Assembly (NCBI GenBank): GCA_015232935.1
Contig: JADFYT010000111.1
Coordinates: 1-7,230 of the forward strand
DNA from: Desulfamplus sp.
GTDB lineage: Bacteria > Desulfobacterota > Desulfobacteria > Desulfobacterales > Desulfobacteraceae
Reading direction: 5' to 3'
Length of the DNA: 7,230 bases
Shown: positions 5,337-7,230 of the stretch, one piece after another
Layout: each line of letters begins with the position of its first letter
Position numbering within the stretch: position 1 is the first letter of the stretch
Position numbers and translations under genes: made by a program
Notes under the pieces: model-generated
What the model saw: the letters and a program-made list of their open reading frames with translations, nothing else
Database searches by the model: none
What the model was told of the DNA's origin: nothing

Positions 5337-6027
5337 CTCTAAACAAAATCTGATGCCTGCAAATCTTTCGTGATATTTTCCTACAAACTCCAGATCGCTC
5401 CTTCCCTGCGAACAGGAATTCTCGACATTGAATGTGAACCATGAGGACAGATAACGGCTGCAAAGCTCAAAAAAGGTTGTCCGGTAGAAATTTTCATTCA
5501 TCTGTGAAAATATGGCCTCCGGCAGTTGGGAGGCACAGAGATTCCAGTAATCCTCAAACAACCGTGGCAGATTGAGAGTGTTGATAAATCCTTGCATCAT
5601 CTCAGCATATTTTGTCGATACATCAATTTTGTGAAGCTCGTTAATATAGTGAAGGATTTTTTCAAGATTCGCAAATGCACTCTGTCCGATATTACCTGTT
5701 ATATTCTTGTTTTGTATGAACAATGATATTATCCTTAAACCATGCCCTGCACAACCCGAGCATGGTATCCATTTTAAGGTTACAGGCAAGATTGAAACTC
5801 TGTTCAATATCTGCAATTGTTCCTGTAGGATCAACAACCTAAACGGACATGGCCTGATGGGAAGCCGGCCACCCTCCAAGCATGAAAACCATAATCTGTT
5901 TTCACGGTAAAAATCAAGATACAGAATAAAAAACGAGTTTTTCAACGGTGTAGGATTCTTTAAAATAGCCGTTATCCCTGACTATCTCCTCGTAATTTGC
6001 GTTGCCGTATAATATCCGTTTTTTCAT
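5337..6027 (-). pseudogene. broken AAA-ATPase-like / PD-(D/E)XK nuclease family gene
   Basis: An ATG at 6027, with AAAGGAG 7 bases upstream, starts MKKRILYGNANYEEIV and NGYF, the usual N-terminus of this family (predicted AAA-ATPase domain with C-terminal PD-(D/E)XK domain). The frame hits a TGA at 5914-5916, then further stops. The Walker A part that should follow (RRFGKS) is missing. Around 5749-5799 the same frame reads SFNLACNL and MLGLC, resembling the end of the ATPase domain. From about 5690 another frame carries the C-terminal domain (NENFYRTTFFELCSRYLSS, then GRSDLE, GKYHERF, IRFCLE) and breaks at about 5337, where E-x-K should follow: E is followed by GY. Intact members have about 500-580 codons; here the span is about 230. 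A TTG-started frame (5945-5247) covers the second half but is not an intact gene. The relic is non-functional. Confidence 0.8.
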
Positions 6028-6054
6028 TTTTGTCTCCTTTACACAAGGAATATG

Positions 6055-6081
6055 GGGTTACTGAACATGTCGAAGTAACCC
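6055..6081. repeat. 8-bp perfect inverted repeat between the relic and fadH
   Basis: GGGTTACT (6055-6062) and AGTAACCC (6074-6081) pair perfectly around an 11-base loop that itself contains ACATGT. No T-run follows on either strand. It lies 28 bases upstream of the relic's start codon and downstream of fadH, and could be an operator of the former gene or a remnant of a repeat. Confidence 0.45.
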
Positions 6082-6091
6082 TACGGCTCAA

Positions 6092-6179
6092 CATATTTTA
6101 AAAGTTTCAAATCTCGAATATTTTAAAAGTCTCAAACTTAGCATGTTTTCTTAGCATGTTTTAAGAATTTCAAACCTCG
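6092..6179 (-). repeat. degenerate 25-bp tandem repeat overlapping the fadH stop
   Basis: Units lie at 6092-6116, 6117-6141, 6142-6154 (shortened to 13) and 6155-6179. Full units follow a pattern like CATRTTTTAAAAGTYTCAAA followed by five bases ending in CG or AG. The unit nearest fadH contains its last codons and TGA (6170-6172), so the array looks like serial duplication of the gene's 3' end. There are no spacers, so it is not CRISPR. Confidence 0.75.
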
Positions 6180-7230
6180 CATGCAAGTCTCAATCCCTGC
6201 TCAATCGCCCTTTTGGCATCCAGTTCGCCGGCCTTATATGCCCCCCCGATTATGTGGTATCTGATTTTTTTGCCATTTGCGTCCACACTGTCTGTGAACA
6301 CATTTGATGATTTAAGATCATGAGCAAGATTCAACAAAGACTCCTGTCCCGCACAGATGATAATATTATCCACATTCAGCACCTCTTTTTTACCATCTCT
6401 TGCGATATGCAGACCCTTTTCATCAATCTTTTCGTAACTTACATCACTTAGCATTATAACTCCCCTTTTTTTCAACAGGGCACGGTGAATCCAGCCTGTT
6501 GTCTTTCCAAGATTGGCTCCCACTTTGGTTGCTTTTCTCTGCATGAGATAAACTGTTCTGTCCGAAGATTTGATATTGTTATCTTTAGAGATATTGCCCT
6601 TATCTGCTGAAAGCAGTCCTCCAGGATTCTGGTATCTGCCATCAATTCCCCACTCCTTTAAATAGAGATCATTGTCAAGACTTGAGGATGCTCCCTCATG
6701 GGTCAGAAGTGTGGCAACATCAAATCCTATTCCCCCGGCTCCAACAATTGCAACTGACCTGCCGATCTGGTGGCTGTTATTGATGGCATCAACGTATGAC
6801 AGCACTTTGGGGTTATCCACGCCCTGAAGGTCAGGAACTCTTGGTGTCACTCCGGTTGCGATCACAATCTCATCAAATGCAGAAGAATCACTTTTGCCTG
6901 AAGTGTCTGTGGAACGGCTGCTGCTGCCTGTTGGGAAGGCATCTCTACCAAGAATAAGATCTGAAACAGTCACCTTTTTGTTTAACACCACTTTGACCCC
7001 GAGAAGTTCGAGCTGTCTGCTGAAATACCTTAACGTCTCATGAAACTCCTCTTTGCCGGGAATTTTTACAGCAAGATTCAAAAGGCCGCCAATAGAGGGT
7101 GATGTATCAAACAGTGTCACAGAATGTCCCTTTTGGGCAGCATAAACAGAAAAAGATAATCCGGCAGGTCCTGCCCCGACCACAGCTATTCTCTTCGGAT
7201 TTGATGTTGAAGAAAGATCAAACTCGGTTT
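6170..7230 (-). CDS. fadH: 2,4-dienoyl-CoA reductase (NADPH), C-terminal half; 5' end outside window
   Basis: FadH reduces 2,4-dienoyl-CoA during beta-oxidation of unsaturated fatty acids, using FMN, a 4Fe-4S cluster, FAD and NADPH in the cytoplasm. The 352 residues here are the FAD/NAD(P) half. KRIAVVGAGPAGLS binds FAD and AIVGAGGIGFD is the second dinucleotide site. The run LGKTTGWIHR, ICAGQE and HIIGG with ELDAKRAIEQGLRLA near the C-terminus is highly characteristic of FadH. The reading frame is open through base 7228 with no start, so the N-terminal TIM barrel and cluster motif lie beyond 7230. A GTG at 7183 is inside the FAD motif and is not the start. An insert of about 20 residues (bases 6881-6943, DAFPTGSSS onward) precedes FDEIVIATG. 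Other old-yellow-enzyme relatives are possible but less likely. No terminator follows; a tandem repeat does. Confidence 0.9.
   Translation of the reverse strand, partial: TEFDLSSTSNPKRIAVVGAGPAGLSFSVYAAQKGHSVTLFDTSPSIGGLLNLAVKIPGKEEFHETLRYFSRQLELLGVKVVLNKKVTVSDLILGRDAFPTGSSSRSTDTSGKSDSSAFDEIVIATGVTPRVPDLQGVDNPKVLSYVDAINNSHQIGRSVAIVGAGGIGFDVATLLTHEGASSSLDNDLYLKEWGIDGRYQNPGGLLSADKGNISKDNNIKSSDRTVYLMQRKATKVGANLGKTTGWIHRALLKKRGVIMLSDVSYEKIDEKGLHIARDGKKEVLNVDNIIICAGQESLLNLAHDLKSSNVFTDSVDANGKKIRYHIIGGAYKAGELDAKRAIEQGLRLACEV

Noticed and set aside
5247..5945. Intact 232-residue minus-strand protein
   Set aside because: It needs a TTG start. Its first part does not fit the family, whereas the true N-terminus (ATG at 6027) lies in another frame. 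Its end overlaps the receiver gene and breaks the E-x-K motif.
6092..6179. CRISPR-like array
   Set aside because: The units are directly adjacent with no spacers and include a coding end, so this is a tandem repeat.
6170..7183. fadH starting at GTG 7183
   Set aside because: The frame is open to the window edge and the GTG lies inside the FAD-binding VVGAGPAG motif, so it encodes an internal valine.

Overview
The window looks like a chromosomal segment of an anaerobic proteobacterium-like organism, most plausibly a sulfate reducer of the Desulfobacterota (Desulfobacterales-like). This is inferred from the gene mix: a Pat-type acyl-CoA-synthetase/GNAT protein, a FadH-type dienoyl-CoA reductase, a tandem universal stress protein, sigma-54-type promoters and a relic of the AAA-ATPase-like/PD-(D/E)XK family. 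No marker gene fixes the taxonomy. Coding DNA has moderate G+C, and the gaps are AT-rich.

Layout. At 1-160 there may be the last codons of a plus-strand gene and two hairpins. At 161-3043 (minus) lies a 960-residue protein lysine acetyltransferase of the Pat/PatZ type. At 3183-4154 (minus), just upstream of pat and probably in the same operon, lies a two-domain universal stress protein. The 139-bp gap between them holds a palindromic repeat whose end recurs, inverted, across the 3' end of pat. At 4155-4900 there is a long AT-rich divergent control region with two -24/-12 (sigma-54) promoter-like sites pointing outward. At 4812-5287 (plus) a 30-codon leader ORF overlaps, by ATGA, the start of a stand-alone receiver domain. 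At about 5337-6027 (minus) is a broken, internally deleted member of the AAA-ATPase-like/PD-(D/E)XK family. At 6092-6179 a 25-bp tandem repeat runs into the fadH stop codon. At 6170-7230 (minus) is the C-terminal half of fadH, whose 5' end lies outside the window.

Possible system. The usp-pat operon and the leader/receiver unit look like a sigma-54-controlled divergent module. A phospho-relay receiver would be co-expressed with a lysine acetyltransferase and a nucleotide-binding stress protein. Mycobacterial Pat enzymes are known to acetylate a universal stress protein, so the USP encoded next door is a sensible candidate substrate. The synthetase half of this Pat has lost family-typical catalytic residues while the GNAT glutamate is kept, which fits a sensor/regulatory role. 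FadH (unsaturated fatty acyl-CoA oxidation) is separated from this module by the gene relic and is probably independent. FadH and Pat share an odd Ser/Gly/Thr/Asp-rich insert that begins with the same four residues.
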